Shown here piece by piece: positions 8,672 to 18,969 of a DNA stretch of 64,000 nt. The notes below the pieces were generated by a model, which saw only the letters and a program-made list of their open reading frames with translations, had not been told where the DNA came from and made no database searches. The translations under genes were made by a program, and so were the position numbers. The stretch lies in NCBI RefSeq assembly GCF_000374145.1, contig NZ_KB893653.1:133495-197494 (forward strand), written 5' to 3'. The stretch's first letter is position 1. Each line of letters starts with the position of its first letter. This DNA comes from Neomegalonema perideroedes DSM 15528 (GTDB lineage Bacteria; Pseudomonadota; Alphaproteobacteria; Rhodobacterales; Rhodobacteraceae).

Positions 8672-11600
8672 AGGAAGCGCCGTCGCCCTCTCGCTATGAA
8701 CCCATCGCGCTGTCGAGCGAAAGCACGGTTGTTGCCGAATACCTGCCCGATTCTGCGGGCGCAGCGGATGCTGGCTATCAGTCGGAAGCCGAACTGGAGA
8801 AGGCCTTCATCCGCCAGTTGCACGCACAGGCATACGAATTTCTGGCGGTGACGTCAGAGGCGGGCCTTGTCGCCAATCTGCGCCGCCAACTGGAAAAACT
8901 GAACAACGTTTCGCTGTCAGATGCAGAGTGGGAGCGTTTCTTCTCCACCTGCATCGCCAGCGCCAATGACGGCATCATCGAGAAAACCGCGCGCATTCAG
9001 GAAGACCATGTGCAGGTGCTGAAGCGCGATGACGGCACCACCAAGAACGTCTACCTGATCGACAAGGCGAACATTCACAACAACACGCTTCAGGTGTTGA
9101 ACCAGTATGAGGTAGAGGGCGCGCGAGCCAACCGTTATGACGTGACCGTTTTGGTGAACGGCCTGCCGATGGTGCACATCGAGTTGAAGCGCCGGGGCGT
9201 TGATATTCGTGAGGCTTTTAACCAGATCAATCGCTACAGCCGAGACAGCTTCTGGTCTGGGTCTGGGCTGTTCGAGTATGTGCAATTGTTCGTCATCAGC
9301 AATGGCACGCTGACCAAATATTACAGCAACACCGTGCGTGACGGGCATCTGGCAGAGCAACGCGGCAAAAGAAGCCGCCAGAGAAATTCCAACAGCTTTG
9401 CTTTCACCAGTTGGTGGGCTGATGCGAAGAACCAGCCCATTACCGATCTGGTCGGCTTCACCAAAACCTTCTTCGCCAAGCATACGCTGCTGAACATTCT
9501 GACACGCTATTGTGTGTTCGATGTGGACCGGAAATTGCTGGTGATGCGCCCCTACCAGATTGTGGCGGCAGAGGGGATATTGCTCCGCATCGGCACAGCC
9601 ACCAATCACCGGCAATTGGGTACTTTGGCAGCAGGCGGCTATGTTTGGCATACGACCGGCAGCGGCAAGACCCTGACCAGCTTCAAAGCCGCGCAACTGG
9701 CGCGGGCGCTACCCGGGATCGACAAGGTGCTGTTCGTCGTGGATCGCAAGGATCTCGACTATCAGACTATGCGGGAATACGAACGATTTGAGAAAGGCGC
9801 GGCCAATTCCAACACCTCGACCGCCGTGCTGCAACGGCAGTTGGAAGACCCTAACGCGCGGATCATCATCACGACGATCCAGAAGCTTAGCCGCTTCGTC
9901 GCCCGAAATAGAAAGCACCCCGTCTACGATGCGCATGTCGTGGTCATTTTTGATGAATGCCACCGCAGCCAGTTCGGCGACATGCACACGGAGATCACCC
10001 GATTCTTCAAGCGCTATCACTTGTTCGGCTTCACCGGTACGCCGATCTTTGCCGAAAACTCCGGTACAGGCGGTAATCCGCGCCTGCGAACGACGCAACA
10101 GGCATTCGGTGACAAGCTGCACACCTATACCATCGTCGATGCCATCAACGACAGGAACGTGCTGCCGTTCCGCATCGACTACATCAATACCATCAAGACT
10201 GCGCCGAACGTGCGCGACAAGCAGGTATCGGCTATCGATACCGAGCGGGCGCTGCTTGCGCCTGAGCGTATCACCCAAGTCACCAGTTATATCCGCGAGC
10301 ATTTCGACCAGAAGACGAAACGCAGCGCCAGCTACCGGCATGGCGGAAAACGCCTGAGCGGCTTTAATTCCATATTTGCCACAGCGTCCATCGACGCGGC
10401 TAAACTCTACTACACGGAATTCGCCAACCAGCAGAAAAATATACCTTTCGCTCAACGGCTAAAAATCGGTTTGATCTACAGCTTTGCCGCCAATGATGAC
10501 ACGGCGAACGATTTATTGAGCGAAGAAGAGTTCGAGACTGAAGGGTTGGATCAGGGGTCACGCGATTTTCTCGAAGTCGCCATCCGCGACTACAATTCCC
10601 AGTTCGGCACCAGCTACGATACCTCAGCCGACAAATTCCAGAACTACTACAAGGATTTGTCGCAGCGGTTGAAGAACCGCGAGCTTGATCTCGTGATTGT
10701 GGTAAACATGTTCCTGACCGGCTTTGACGCCACCACGCTTAACACGCTCTGGGTGGATAAGAACCTGCGCGCGCACGGGTTGATCCAAGCCTATTCGCGC
10801 ACCAACCGCATACTCAATTCGGTCAAGTCCTACGGCAACATTATCTCCTTCCGCAATCTGGAGCAGGCGACAAACGATGCGCTGGCGCTGTTCGGCAACA
10901 AAGACGCCAAGGGCATTGTTCTGCTCAAGCCCTATGCCGATTACTACGCAGAATATGAAAAGAAGATCACCGAACTGGTGACGCTGTTCCCCTTGGGAGC
11001 GCCAATCGTCGGCGAGACTGCGCAGAAGTCGTTCATCAAGCTGTTCGGATCGATCCTGCGGCTGAAGAATATTCTGACGGCATTCGACGATTTTTCTGGC
11101 AACGAAATTCTCAGCGAACGCGACTTCCAAGACTATCAAAGCCTCTATCTGAATCTGCACGCCCAGTTTCGTAGCGTGTCGGATGCCGAGAAGGAAACAA
11201 TCAACGACGATGTGGTGTTCGAGATCGAGTTGATCAAACAGGTCGAAATCAACGTCGATTACATCTTGATGCTTGTCGAGCGATACATTGGGGCCAAAGG
11301 CACCAGCGAGGACAAGGAAATCCGGGCGACCATCGAGCGTGCAATCAACTCCAGCCCGTCTCTGCGTAACAAGAAAGACCTCATCGAGCAGTTCGTGGAT
11401 TCCGTCTCCGCAACGGCAAAGGTGGATGCTCAATGGCAGGCCTTCATGGCCGCCAAGAAGGTCGAGGAACTGGATCGCATCATTGCAGACGAAAATCTCA
11501 ATGCCGACGAGACAAAGGCATTCGTAGATAACGCATTCCGCGATGGCAGCATTCCCACTACTGGCACTGCAATCACCAAAATCCTGCCTCCCGTATCGAG

Positions 11601-11691
11601 ATTCTCGAAGGGCAACGGCCATGCCACCAAGAAGCAGACGGTACTCGACAAACTGGCTGCCTTTTTCGAACGATATTTTGGACTGACATGA
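8668..11691 (+). CDS. hsdR: Type I restriction endonuclease subunit
   Basis: 1,007 residues, usual for HsdR. An N-terminal PD-(D/E)xK nuclease is shown by RYDVTVLV (Asp158) and IELKRRG (Glu172, Lys174). The superfamily 2 motor follows, with Walker A TTGSGKT near residue 330, DECH at about 430, FTGTPIF, and later FDATTLNTLWVDK and QAYSRTNR. A helical C-terminal region binds the methylase core. The motor pulls DNA until collision, then cuts. It starts inside the last four bases of hsdS, so premature termination within hsdS would probably also reduce HsdR unless translation restarts; it overlaps mrr by 4 bp. Confidence 0.96.
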
Positions 11692-12638
11692 GCGAGACAA
11701 CGGAAACTATAGACCCTGCCGATCAGGTTCCAGACTATCAGAGTCTGATGCTGCCAGTATTGCGCGCAGCTGGACAAGGCGAGATTCGGATCGGCGATCT
11801 CATCGTGCAACTGGCGAATATTCTTGGCTTGAGCGAAGCCGCACGGACCGTGCTGCTTGCTTCAGGACGGCAAACCGTTTTCGCTAACCGAGTGCATTGG
11901 GCAAAGACCTATCTTGCAAAGGCGGGGCTTGTTGAAGCCACGCGACGCGGTCATTTCCGCATCACCGCACGCGGCGAAGAGGTGATGGCAACGCCACCTG
12001 ATCGGATTGACAATCGCTTTCTCGCCCGCTTTGAGGAGTTTCGTGCCTTCACCGACCGGGGGATAGCCCCAGCCCCGGAGGCACCTAGTGGGGAAGAGAT
12101 AGTTTCTGTTGCGACAGAAGCGACGCCTGACGAAATCATGCGCGCTGCTCATCGTCGAGTCGAGACTGCGTTGGCAGAGGATTTGCTCGACCGCGTGCGT
12201 GCTGCGCCACCAGACTTTTTCGAGAGGCTAATCGTCAATTTGCTGCTTGCCATGGGCTATGGTGGATCAGCCGTCGAAGCTGGGCGCGCCCTTGGTCGAA
12301 GCGGCGACGATGGTGTTGATGGCGTAATCGATCAGGACGAACTGGGGCTTGATCGTGTTTACATTCAGGCCAAGCGCTACGCGGCGGGCAACAGCGTAAG
12401 CTCAGGTGCGATACGCGACTTCTTTGGCAGTCTTGATCGACACAAAGCTGCCAAAGGGCTGTTTGTCACTACATCTTCCTTCACCGCTAGCGCTCGGGAC
12501 ACAGCCGAATATCTGAGCAAACGCATCGTGTTGATCGATGGAGGACAACTGACCAAGTTGATGATCAGGCACAACGTAGGCTGCCGAATCGAGGAAGTTT
12601 TATACGTTAAGAAGGTTGATGAGGACTTTTTCGAATAG
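11688..12638 (+). CDS. mrr: Mrr-type restriction endonuclease (type IV)
   Basis: 316 residues. The N-terminal winged-helix domain (PDYQSLMLPVLRAA through GHFRITARGEE) is Mrr_N; the C-terminal Mrr_cat domain has PPDFFERLIVNLLLAMGYGG, then GDDGVDGVIDQDELGLDRVYIQAKRY, with catalytic Asp and Gln-x-Lys at about residues 207-230. Mrr cuts DNA methylated at certain adenines or cytosines. It is translationally coupled to hsdR (ATGA overlap), an arrangement that ties a methyl-dependent nuclease to a methyl-sensitive one in one transcript. Whether it tolerates the HsdM mark made by its own operon is not visible, but it must if both are active. Confidence 0.93.
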   Translation: MSETTETIDPADQVPDYQSLMLPVLRAAGQGEIRIGDLIVQLANILGLSEAARTVLLASGRQTVFANRVHWAKTYLAKAGLVEATRRGHFRITARGEEVMATPPDRIDNRFLARFEEFRAFTDRGIAPAPEAPSGEEIVSVATEATPDEIMRAAHRRVETALAEDLLDRVRAAPPDFFERLIVNLLLAMGYGGSAVEAGRALGRSGDDGVDGVIDQDELGLDRVYIQAKRYAAGNSVSSGAIRDFFGSLDRHKAAKGLFVTTSSFTASARDTAEYLSKRIVLIDGGQLTKLMIRHNVGCRIEEVLYVKKVDEDFFE

Positions 12639-12677
12639 GAGGGGCATGAGTCAATAGGGCTGAAGGGGGGATGGATC

Positions 12678-13895
12678 GTGCCAGTACGGAAACGGGGCAA
12701 TAAACTCGAACGCTGGGAAATAGCGCTTGTCAAGGCGATGATCTCAGATGGGCGCTGGCCGAACGACCAAGACATCCTTGCTTATTTCACGCGCCCCACC
12801 CGTTCAATCAATCATAGGGCCATCGCCGAAATACGTACTGGAAAAAAACATGCATCCATAAAAGCGGTTGCAGCTGATGATCTCGAAGTCTTTCTGTCAT
12901 CGTGGCCAGAAATCGATGCAGAAACTGGACTGTCGCTGCGTGGTGACGAATTGCTTATCAAAGCGCGTGAAGCGATGATCGCTGCGGTACACACTTTCAA
13001 CAGTGCGGGCCTCACCTTTCGAGCTGAGTTATTCATAGTCACTGCCGTGATCGCATGGACCTATCTGCTACATGCTTGGTTCAAAGGCGAAGGCATCGAC
13101 TATCGACACATGAAGAACCAGAATGGGCAGAAAGTCGTTGCCAAGACGCCCAGTGGCGCAGAAAAATTCTGGGAATTAAGTCAATGCCTGAAGGAGCCGC
13201 GCTGCCCAGTTGAACAAGGCGCAAAAGATAATCTAAGTTTTCTGCTCGAATTGCGGCACGAAATTGAGCATCGCTCGACAAATCGAATCGACGACGCGGT
13301 CAGCGCAAAACTTCAAGCCTGCTGCATTAATTTCAACGAAACGATCAAGAAGTTGTTCGGCGCACAATATGCACTCGAACGTCGCTTGCCCATAGCGTTA
13401 CAATTCGTGACCTTCAGCCCGGATCAGCGCGCAATCTTGAAGAAGGCAAGCGGCCTCCCGCGTAATGTCGAAATCATGATGGGCGGGTTCGAGGGTCGTC
13501 TAACGCCAGAGCAACAGGCCGATCCAAGCTATGCTTTCCGTGTCTTTATGGTCGGTAGGACAGCTAATCGCGCTCCAAACGCCGATCTTGCCGTCCAAAT
13601 CGTGCCGCCCGGCTCGGAGGTAGCGGAGAAGTTCAATATGGCCCTCAAAGAAGTCGAGAAAAAGAAATACCTTCCAAGCGAGATCGTGAACCAGATGAAA
13701 GATGAGGGCTGGAACCGATTCACGATGGATAGCCATACAAAGCTCTGGAAGAAGCTGGATGCCAAAAATCCGGCAAAGGCTTATGGCACCGTCGCAGTTG
13801 GCAAGACTTGGTGCTGGTATGAGACTTGGTTGAATCGGGTTCGAGAGGAATGCGAACAGCATCCGCAGTTATACCAATCCGCACCATCATCGTAG
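12678..13895 (+). CDS. DUF3644-domain protein of unknown function
   Basis: 405 residues from a GTG at 12678. I recall the pattern EAMIAAVHTFNSAGLTFRAELFIVTAVIAWTYL, LHAWFKGEGIDY and later LLELRHEIEHR as DUF3644, a family often seen beside restriction or other defence genes. The N-terminal part (EIALVKAMISDGRWPNDQDILAYFTRPTRSINHRAIAEIR) looks like a helix-turn-helix segment. The C-terminal part (IVNQMKDEGWNRFTMDSHTKLWKKL) resembles a second small DNA-binding domain. G+C content is visibly lower than in the other island genes. It starts 39 bp after mrr, so is probably in the same transcript. Its stop TAG is part of the right 17-bp repeat. The role is unknown. Confidence 0.75.
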   Translation: MPVRKRGNKLERWEIALVKAMISDGRWPNDQDILAYFTRPTRSINHRAIAEIRTGKKHASIKAVAADDLEVFLSSWPEIDAETGLSLRGDELLIKAREAMIAAVHTFNSAGLTFRAELFIVTAVIAWTYLLHAWFKGEGIDYRHMKNQNGQKVVAKTPSGAEKFWELSQCLKEPRCPVEQGAKDNLSFLLELRHEIEHRSTNRIDDAVSAKLQACCINFNETIKKLFGAQYALERRLPIALQFVTFSPDQRAILKKASGLPRNVEIMMGGFEGRLTPEQQADPSYAFRVFMVGRTANRAPNADLAVQIVPPGSEVAEKFNMALKEVEKKKYLPSEIVNQMKDEGWNRFTMDSHTKLWKKLDAKNPAKAYGTVAVGKTWCWYETWLNRVREECEQHPQLYQSAPSS

Positions 13896-13907
13896 GGCTA
13901 TAGCGTA
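13891..13907 (+). repeat. 17-bp direct repeat, right copy
   Basis: CGTAGGGCTATAGCGTA matches 1742-1758 at 16 of 17 bases. It includes the stop codon of the DUF3644 gene and lies 19 bp before the end of the first chromosomal gene, so it marks the right end of the island to within a few bases. Confidence 0.5.
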
Positions 13908-13911
13908 AATG

Positions 13912-13926
13912 TAGTGATCATCACTA
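13912..13926. other. Palindrome at the island-chromosome junction
   Basis: TAGTGAT-C-ATCACTA is a perfect 15-base palindrome whose last three bases are the stop codon of the minus-strand chromosomal gene. Short dyads of this sort are found at crossover sites of serine recombinases, so it is a candidate part of attR. No second copy is seen in the window; the partner would lie beyond the left edge. Confidence 0.4.
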
Positions 13927-14340
13927 TCGGTCGCGGCCCGCCAATTTAGCGAGAAGGCCCTGAACGGCCTCCGGGGTCTCCATGCCGAGGACCGAAACCA
14001 CGAGGGGCGGCTGGCCCATGACAGCCACGAAGCTCAGATCCTCCAGATCGGTTCCCGTGGTTTCGCGCCAAGCCCCGGCGCCGGTCTGACGCCAGACCTC
14101 CCAGAAGCCCGCGCCGATGGGATAAACCGCCCGCATCCGAATCTCCTGCGCCGCAAGATCTCCGCCGGAGAGCGCCGCCAGAGCCTGAGGATCCGCCAGA
14201 TAGATCGGCAAGGGAAAGGACGCCGCCTCCTCGAAGGCCCCGGCGGGGATTTGCGCGAGTCCCGCCCGAAAAGCGGAGTCGGCCAGAGCGGCGGAAGGGG
14301 CGAAAGCCAGCAGGGCGGCGCAGCATGAGCCTTTGAGCAT
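13924..14340 (-). CDS. Exported protein of unknown function, at the island edge
   Basis: 138 residues. The N-terminus MLKGSCCAALLAFAPSAALAD is a signal peptide with a likely cut after ALA. The mature part contains LADPQALAALSGGDLAAQEIRM, GAGFWEVWRQTG and LEDLSFVAVMGQPPLVVSVLGMETPEAVQGLLAKL; I do not recognise the family. The high G+C content is that of the chromosome, unlike the island to its right-to-left reading end. Its stop codon lies in the junction palindrome, so the C-terminus may have been replaced or trimmed when the island entered. It is monocistronic or the last gene after holA, 98 bp downstream of it. Confidence 0.65.
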   Translation of the reverse strand: MLKGSCCAALLAFAPSAALADSAFRAGLAQIPAGAFEEAASFPLPIYLADPQALAALSGGDLAAQEIRMRAVYPIGAGFWEVWRQTGAGAWRETTGTDLEDLSFVAVMGQPPLVVSVLGMETPEAVQGLLAKLAGRDR

Positions 14341-14438
14341 GGGCGCGAAGCTCCTTTCGTCGACGGAAAGGTTTCAGGACGCGCCATCATAGGCCGCCCC
14401 GTTTCGTGAACTGCGTTAAAAATTGGCAAGACCGGGCT

Positions 14439-15479
14439 TCACCGCCGCCGCAGAGAGGCCGCCCGCAGCAAAGCCCGCGCGATCATGGTCTCTTCGGGCT
14501 TGCGTCCGCCGCGCCGCGAGGCGGCTTCGGCCTCGGCCAGCCCCATCAGCGCCGCCTCCAGAGCCTGAGGCGGCCAGCCCCGCGCCTGAGAGGCCATCGC
14601 CGGTTTGATCTTGAAGAAGACCGGAGGCCGCAGCCGGTCCAGAGCCGAATCCACGGGGATTCCCTCGCGCTCGGCCAAAGCCTGCGCCGAGCGCAGCCGC
14701 GTGAAATGCCGGATCGCCGCCCGCAAAGCCTGAGCGGGCGTCCCGCCCTGAGCCGCGAAGCCGTCCAGCAGGCGCGGAACCTCGCCCGCCTTGCCCTCGG
14801 CCAGAGCCATGGCGAGGTCGTCGGCGCCCGCCTCCGCCGCGCCGGGGGCCAGAGCCGCCACGTCTTCAGGCGTCAGAGGCGAATCCTCGCCTTGCTTATA
14901 AAGCGCGAGGATCTCGGCGAAGCGCATCGCCTCGCCATGGCTCGCGCCGCCCAGAGCCTGAGCCAAAGCCGCCCGCGTCTCGCGCGAGGAGTCCGGCCCG
15001 CCCAAGCGCCGGATCTCCTCCGCCGCCAGATCTCCCAGAGCCGCGCCCTCGGCGGGATAAAGCGCCAGAGCCCCCGCCTCCTTGGCGCCCTCGAAGAGCT
15101 TCTTCAGCTTGGAGGCGCCCGTGAGGCTCCCCGCCGTGACGATGAGGAAAGTCTCCTCCGCGATCAGCCCCAGAGCGTCGGAGACGGTCCCGGCGAGGCC
15201 GTCGGTGGCGTTGTCGAGCGTCACCGCCCGCGAACCGCCGCCGAAGGCGAGGGCCGCGCATTCGTCGGCCAGAAGCGCCGGAGTCTTGCGCAGAGCCTCC
15301 GCCGGAACGTCGGAGCGGCGGAAAGGGTCGTCCGTGGCGGCGCCGAGGATCGCCTTGAGCGCCTCGCCGCGGGCCTGAGCCGTCAGGCCGCCGTCGGGGC
15401 CATGGAAGAGCACGGCCCGCAGGCCCGCCTTGCGCGGATCCGCCCGGCGCCTGCTCCATTCGGAGGCCGAAAGCTTCAC
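14439..15479 (-). CDS. holA: DNA polymerase III delta subunit
   Basis: 346 residues from a GTG at 15479, which gives MKLSASEW, the usual alphaproteobacterial HolA start, and a 4-bp GTGA overlap with lptE. The N-terminal domain has RAVLFHGPDGGL and FRRSDVPAEALRKTPALLADE; the clamp-loader region (AGTVSDALGLIAEETFLIVTAGSLTGASKLKKLFE) lacks Walker motifs, as expected for delta. HolA opens the beta clamp within the clamp-loader complex. The order leuS-lptE-holA is common in alphaproteobacteria and many other proteobacteria. Confidence 0.9.
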   Translation of the reverse strand: MKLSASEWSRRRADPRKAGLRAVLFHGPDGGLTAQARGEALKAILGAATDDPFRRSDVPAEALRKTPALLADECAALAFGGGSRAVTLDNATDGLAGTVSDALGLIAEETFLIVTAGSLTGASKLKKLFEGAKEAGALALYPAEGAALGDLAAEEIRRLGGPDSSRETRAALAQALGGASHGEAMRFAEILALYKQGEDSPLTPEDVAALAPGAAEAGADDLAMALAEGKAGEVPRLLDGFAAQGGTPAQALRAAIRHFTRLRSAQALAEREGIPVDSALDRLRPPVFFKIKPAMASQARGWPPQALEAALMGLAEAEAASRRGGRKPEETMIARALLRAASLRRR

Positions 15480-16030
15480 GGCCCCCACCACTCCGGCTGA
15501 GCCTCGACGGCGAGGCGTTTGAAGATCTTGTCGGCGGCGTCCTCGGCGGCGCGGCCCAAGCTCTCGCGTTCGGAGACGAGGGTGGCGTATTGCGAGGCCA
15601 CCGCGTTCACGGCGGCGATGGTCTCCACCTCGCCCGAAGCGAGCAGGGCCTCGCCACGTTTGAGGCGGTAGCTCACCACGAGGTCGAGGTTATAGCGCGT
15701 CACGGCGTCGTCCTGCCCGACGGCCAGACCGCGCCTCACGGCGGCGGGCGTGGTCTCCAGCAAAAGCGGAGCCTCGGGGAAGGGCGCGCCGAAGCTCCGC
15801 GCCAGAGCCCGGTTCAGACGATCCGGCAAGTCTCCCCGCGCGGCGGGCGCGAGCCGCACTTGGTTCATCAGAGAGCCGCCCGCTCCCGCGCCGGAGCCGT
15901 AAAGCGGCCGGAATCCCCCCGGCCCGCCGCAACCCGCGAGCAGGGCCGCGCCGAGCAGCCCGAAGGCCGCCCGGCGCGAGGGGCTGAAGCCGTGAACGGC
16001 TCCAGCCTTTTTTGTGGTCGCGCAATTCAT
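15476..16030 (-). CDS. lptE: LPS-assembly lipoprotein LptE
   Basis: 184 residues from ATG 16030. A short basic leader and hydrophobic stretch (RRAAFGLLGAALLAGC) ends in a lipobox LLAGC, so the protein is a lipoprotein. GGFRPLYG after the lipidated cysteine and LDLVVSYRLKRGEALLASGEVETIAAVNAVASQYATLVSE match the LptE/RlpB fold. LptE plugs the LptD barrel and helps insert lipopolysaccharide in the outer membrane. The start was chosen to give a normal signal length; a longer in-frame upstream reading runs into the leuS end. Confidence 0.88.
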   Translation of the reverse strand: MNCATTKKAGAVHGFSPSRRAAFGLLGAALLAGCGGPGGFRPLYGSGAGAGGSLMNQVRLAPAARGDLPDRLNRALARSFGAPFPEAPLLLETTPAAVRRGLAVGQDDAVTRYNLDLVVSYRLKRGEALLASGEVETIAAVNAVASQYATLVSERESLGRAAEDAADKIFKRLAVEAQPEWWGP

Positions 16031-16061
16031 CCGAAAAATCTGCAATTTTCCGGATTGCGCT

Positions 16062-18665
16062 CTAGACCACGAGGTTGAGGATCTTGCCGGGCACATAGAT
16101 CACCTTTCGGAAGGGCTTTCCTTCGATGGCGCGGGCCACGCCCTCATCCGCGAGGGCGGCGGCTTCGGCTTCGGCCTGCGCGGCGTCGGGGGCGAGGCGG
16201 ATCTCGCCGCGCCGCTTGCCGTTGACCTGAACGCCGATCACCACCGCCGCGTCGGTGAGCAAGGCCGGATCGGCCTCCGGCCAAGGCGTGCGGGCGAGCA
16301 TCTCCTGATGGCCCAGAGATTCCCAAAGCTCTTCGGCGAAATGGGGCGTCACGGGGTTCATCAGCTTGGCCAGAACCTCCAGAGCCTCGCGGCGGGCGGC
16401 GGGATGGGCGCTCCGGCCGGCGGCTATGGCGTTGACCAATTCGTAGAACCGCGCCAGAGCCCGGTTGAAGCGGAATTCGGCGATGTCCTCGGTGGCGCCC
16501 GCCGCGACCTTATGGGCCGTGCGGCGCAGCTCCATGCTCGGCTCGTCGAGACCCTCGGGGATGGGCGCTCCGGCGGGCGGCAGATCGGGGATCGCCTCCT
16601 GAGCCAGACGCCAAACCCGCTGCAAATGCCGCGAAGCGCCTTCGGCGCCCGCGTCGGTCCATTCCACGTCGCGCTCCGGGGGCGAATCCGACAGCACGAA
16701 CCAGCGCGCGACGTCCGCCCCGAAGCGCGCGACGATCTCCATGGGATCGACCACGTTCTTCTTGGATTTGGACATCTTGATCACCGGGCCGATCTTGGCC
16801 GGGGCGCCCGTGGCTTTGACCTTCGCGCCTTGATTCGCGCCTTGGGGGGAAAGCTCCACCTCTTCGGGGAAGAGATAGCGGCCCGCCTCGTCCTGATAGG
16901 TGGCGTGGGTCACCATGCCCTGCGTGAAGAGCGCCTTGAAAGGCTCGCGGGCCTCGGGCGGCAGCCAGCCCACTTGGATCATCGCCCGGGCGAAGAAGCG
17001 CGAATAAAGCAGATGCAAGATCGCATGCTCCACGCCGCCGATATATTGATCCACCGGCATCCAGGCGGCCACGGCCTCGCGGTCGAGGGGCTCCTTGGCG
17101 TGGGGCGAGCAGAAGCGGGCGTAATACCAGCTTGAGTCGACGAAGGTGTCCATGGTGTCCGTCTCGCGCCGCGCCGGAGCGCCGCATTTCGGGCAATCCA
17201 CGAATTTCCACGTCGGATGGCGATCCAGAGGATTGCCCGGCTTGCTGAAATCGGCGTCCTCAGGCAGCCGGATCGGCAATTCCGCCTTCGAGGCCGGGAC
17301 CACGCCGCAATCCTCGCAATGGATCACCGGAATCGGGCAGCCCCAATAGCGTTGGCGCGACACGCCCCAATTCCTCAGACGATAACGCACTTTGCGCTCG
17401 CCCCGGCCCTCAGCCTCCATGCGGTCGTTGACGACGGCCTTGGCCTGCTCGATCTCCATGCCGTCGAGGAAGCGCGAATTCACCAGACGCCCCGGCCCGG
17501 TGTAAGCCTCGTCGCCGATGGGAGCTTCGGGCGGGGTTCCCTCGGGCGCCACGACCCGCGTCACCGGAAGGCCGTATTTGCGGGCGAAATCAAGGTCGCG
17601 CTGATCATGGGCCGGGCAAGCGAAGATCGCGCCGGTTCCGTAATTCATCAGCACGAAATTCGCCACATAGACCGGCAGGAGCCAATCGGGATCCAGAGGA
17701 TGGACCGCCTTCAGCCCGGTGTCGTAGCCGAGCTTCTCGGCGGTCTCGATCTCCTCCTCGGCGGCGCCGCCCTTGCGGCATTCCGCGATGAAGGCTTGCA
17801 GCTCCGGGGAATCCTTCGCCAATTCCGCCGCCAGAGGATGATCCGCGCTGATCGCGCAGAAGCTCGCGCCGAAGAGGGTGTCCGGGCGGGTGGTGTAGAT
17901 CTCCAGCTCGCGGGCTTGCGTGCGCGGATCGGGCTTGAGCGCGAAGCGCGCCTGAAGCCCCTCGGAGCGCCCGATCCAGTTCTTCTGCATCAGCCGGACC
18001 TTCTCCGGCCAGTTCGGGAGTTCGTCCAGCCCCGCCAAGAGATCCTCGGCCATGTCCGAGATCTTGAAGAACCATTGAATCAGTTCTTTCTTCTCGACCT
18101 CGGCGCCCGAGCGCCATCCGCGCCCGTCCACCACCTGCTCATTGGCGAGCACGGTGTTGTCGATGGGATCCCAGTTCACCACCGAGCCCTTGCGCTCCAG
18201 CAGCCCCGCTTTGAGCATGTCGATGAAAAGCGCCTGCTGCGCGCCGTAATATTCCGGATCGGAGGTCGCGAATTCGCGCGTCCAGTCCAGCGCGAAGCCC
18301 AGAGGCTTCATCTGCTCGCGCATGTCGGCGATGTTCTGGCGCGTCCAGACCGCCGGATGGATCCCGCGCTCGATGGCGGCGTTTTCGGCGGGCAGGCCGA
18401 AGGAATCCCAGCCCATGGGATGCAGCACGTCATAGCCCTGAGCCCGCGCCACCCGCGCCACGAGATCGCCCATCGAGTAATTGCGCACATGGCCGATGTG
18501 GATGCGCCCCGAGGGATAAGGGAACATCTCCAAGACGTAGCGCTTCTTCGCGCCGGGCTTGAAGGGCGCCTTGAAGACCTCCGATTCCTCCCAAAGCTTG
18601 CGCCATTTCGGCTCCGCCTGACGGGGATCGTAACGGTGAGGCTCGGAAGCGGTTTCGGCGGTCAT
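16062..18665 (-). CDS. leuS: Leucyl-tRNA synthetase
   Basis: 867 residues, standard for bacterial LeuRS. The class I signatures are present: HIGH at residues 56-59 and KMSKS in [14 protein letters not shown]. The CP1 editing domain ([12 protein letters not shown], then DQRDLDFA) separates them, a zinc-binding-like CEDCG and CPKCG pair is present, and the C-terminal domain ends [11 protein letters not shown] and [19 protein letters not shown]. It charges tRNA-Leu and edits misacylated products. It lies 31 bp upstream of lptE. The upstream 304-bp gap, shared with the divergent S49 peptidase gene, holds two tandem palindromes. Confidence 0.98.
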   Translation of the reverse strand: MTAETASEPHRYDPRQAEPKWRKLWEESEVFKAPFKPGAKKRYVLEMFPYPSGRIHIGHVRNYSMGDLVARVARAQGYDVLHPMGWDSFGLPAENAAIERGIHPAVWTRQNIADMREQMKPLGFALDWTREFATSDPEYYGAQQALFIDMLKAGLLERKGSVVNWDPIDNTVLANEQVVDGRGWRSGAEVEKKELIQWFFKISDMAEDLLAGLDELPNWPEKVRLMQKNWIGRSEGLQARFALKPDPRTQARELEIYTTRPDTLFGASFCAISADHPLAAELAKDSPELQAFIAECRKGGAAEEEIETAEKLGYDTGLKAVHPLDPDWLLPVYVANFVLMNYGTGAIFACPAHDQRDLDFARKYGLPVTRVVAPEGTPPEAPIGDEAYTGPGRLVNSRFLDGMEIEQAKAVVNDRMEAEGRGERKVRYRLRNWGVSRQRYWGCPIPVIHCEDCGVVPASKAELPIRLPEDADFSKPGNPLDRHPTWKFVDCPKCGAPARRETDTMDTFVDSSWYYARFCSPHAKEPLDREAVAAWMPVDQYIGGVEHAILHLLYSRFFARAMIQVGWLPPEAREPFKALFTQGMVTHATYQDEAGRYLFPEEVELSPQGANQGAKVKATGAPAKIGPVIKMSKSKKNVVDPMEIVARFGADVARWFVLSDSPPERDVEWTDAGAEGASRHLQRVWRLAQEAIPDLPPAGAPIPEGLDEPSMELRRTAHKVAAGATEDIAEFRFNRALARFYELVNAIAAGRSAHPAARREALEVLAKLMNPVTPHFAEELWESLGHQEMLARTPWPEADPALLTDAAVVIGVQVNGKRRGEIRLAPDAAQAEAEAAALADEGVARAIEGKPFRKVIYVPGKILNLVV

Positions 18666-18737
18666 GGCGAAGGACTCTCATCTTCAAGGCTGGCGCGGGG
18701 GAAAAATCCCCCGCCTTGCTTGTAGAGCCTCCCCCGA

Positions 18738-18780
18738 GCATTTTCCAGCGAAGCCGAAGGGCTTCGCGTCGTGAAAATGC
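18738..18780 (+). repeat. Dispersed palindrome, family 1, copy 1
   Basis: The outer stem GCATTTTC/GAAAATGC and inner stem GCGAAGCC/GGCTTCGC are separated by an unequal internal loop (CA on the left, GTCGT on the right), with a GAAG apical loop. It is the first of two tandem copies in the 304-bp gap between leuS and the S49 peptidase gene; nothing else was identified in this gap apart from presumed promoters. Confidence 0.92.
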
Positions 18781-18795
18781 GACCACGAAACAAGA

Positions 18796-18838
18796 GCATT
18801 TTCCAGCGAAGCCGAAAGGCTTCGCGTCGTGAAAATGC
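18796..18838 (+). repeat. Dispersed palindrome, family 1, copy 2
   Basis: Identical to copy 1 apart from the apical loop (GAAA). It has the same outer stem, CA/GTCGT internal loop and inner stem, and follows copy 1 after 15 bp in the same orientation. Confidence 0.92.
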
Positions 18839-18969
18839 GGCCGGATCAAAAGCTCTTGCGCGGCGGGAAGGCTCAAAACCGCGTCAGAAACGGGAGGCTC
18901 CGCCAAGGGGGCGATTGCGGGGGCGCGGCGCGGCGCCTATCTGCTGATCTTCAGGATCAGGAGCCTCAT

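Noticed and set aside
17217-18725. A 502-residue open frame on the plus strand across leuS
   Set aside because: It is fully opposite the complete leuS gene, Arg/His/Leu-rich and without motifs.
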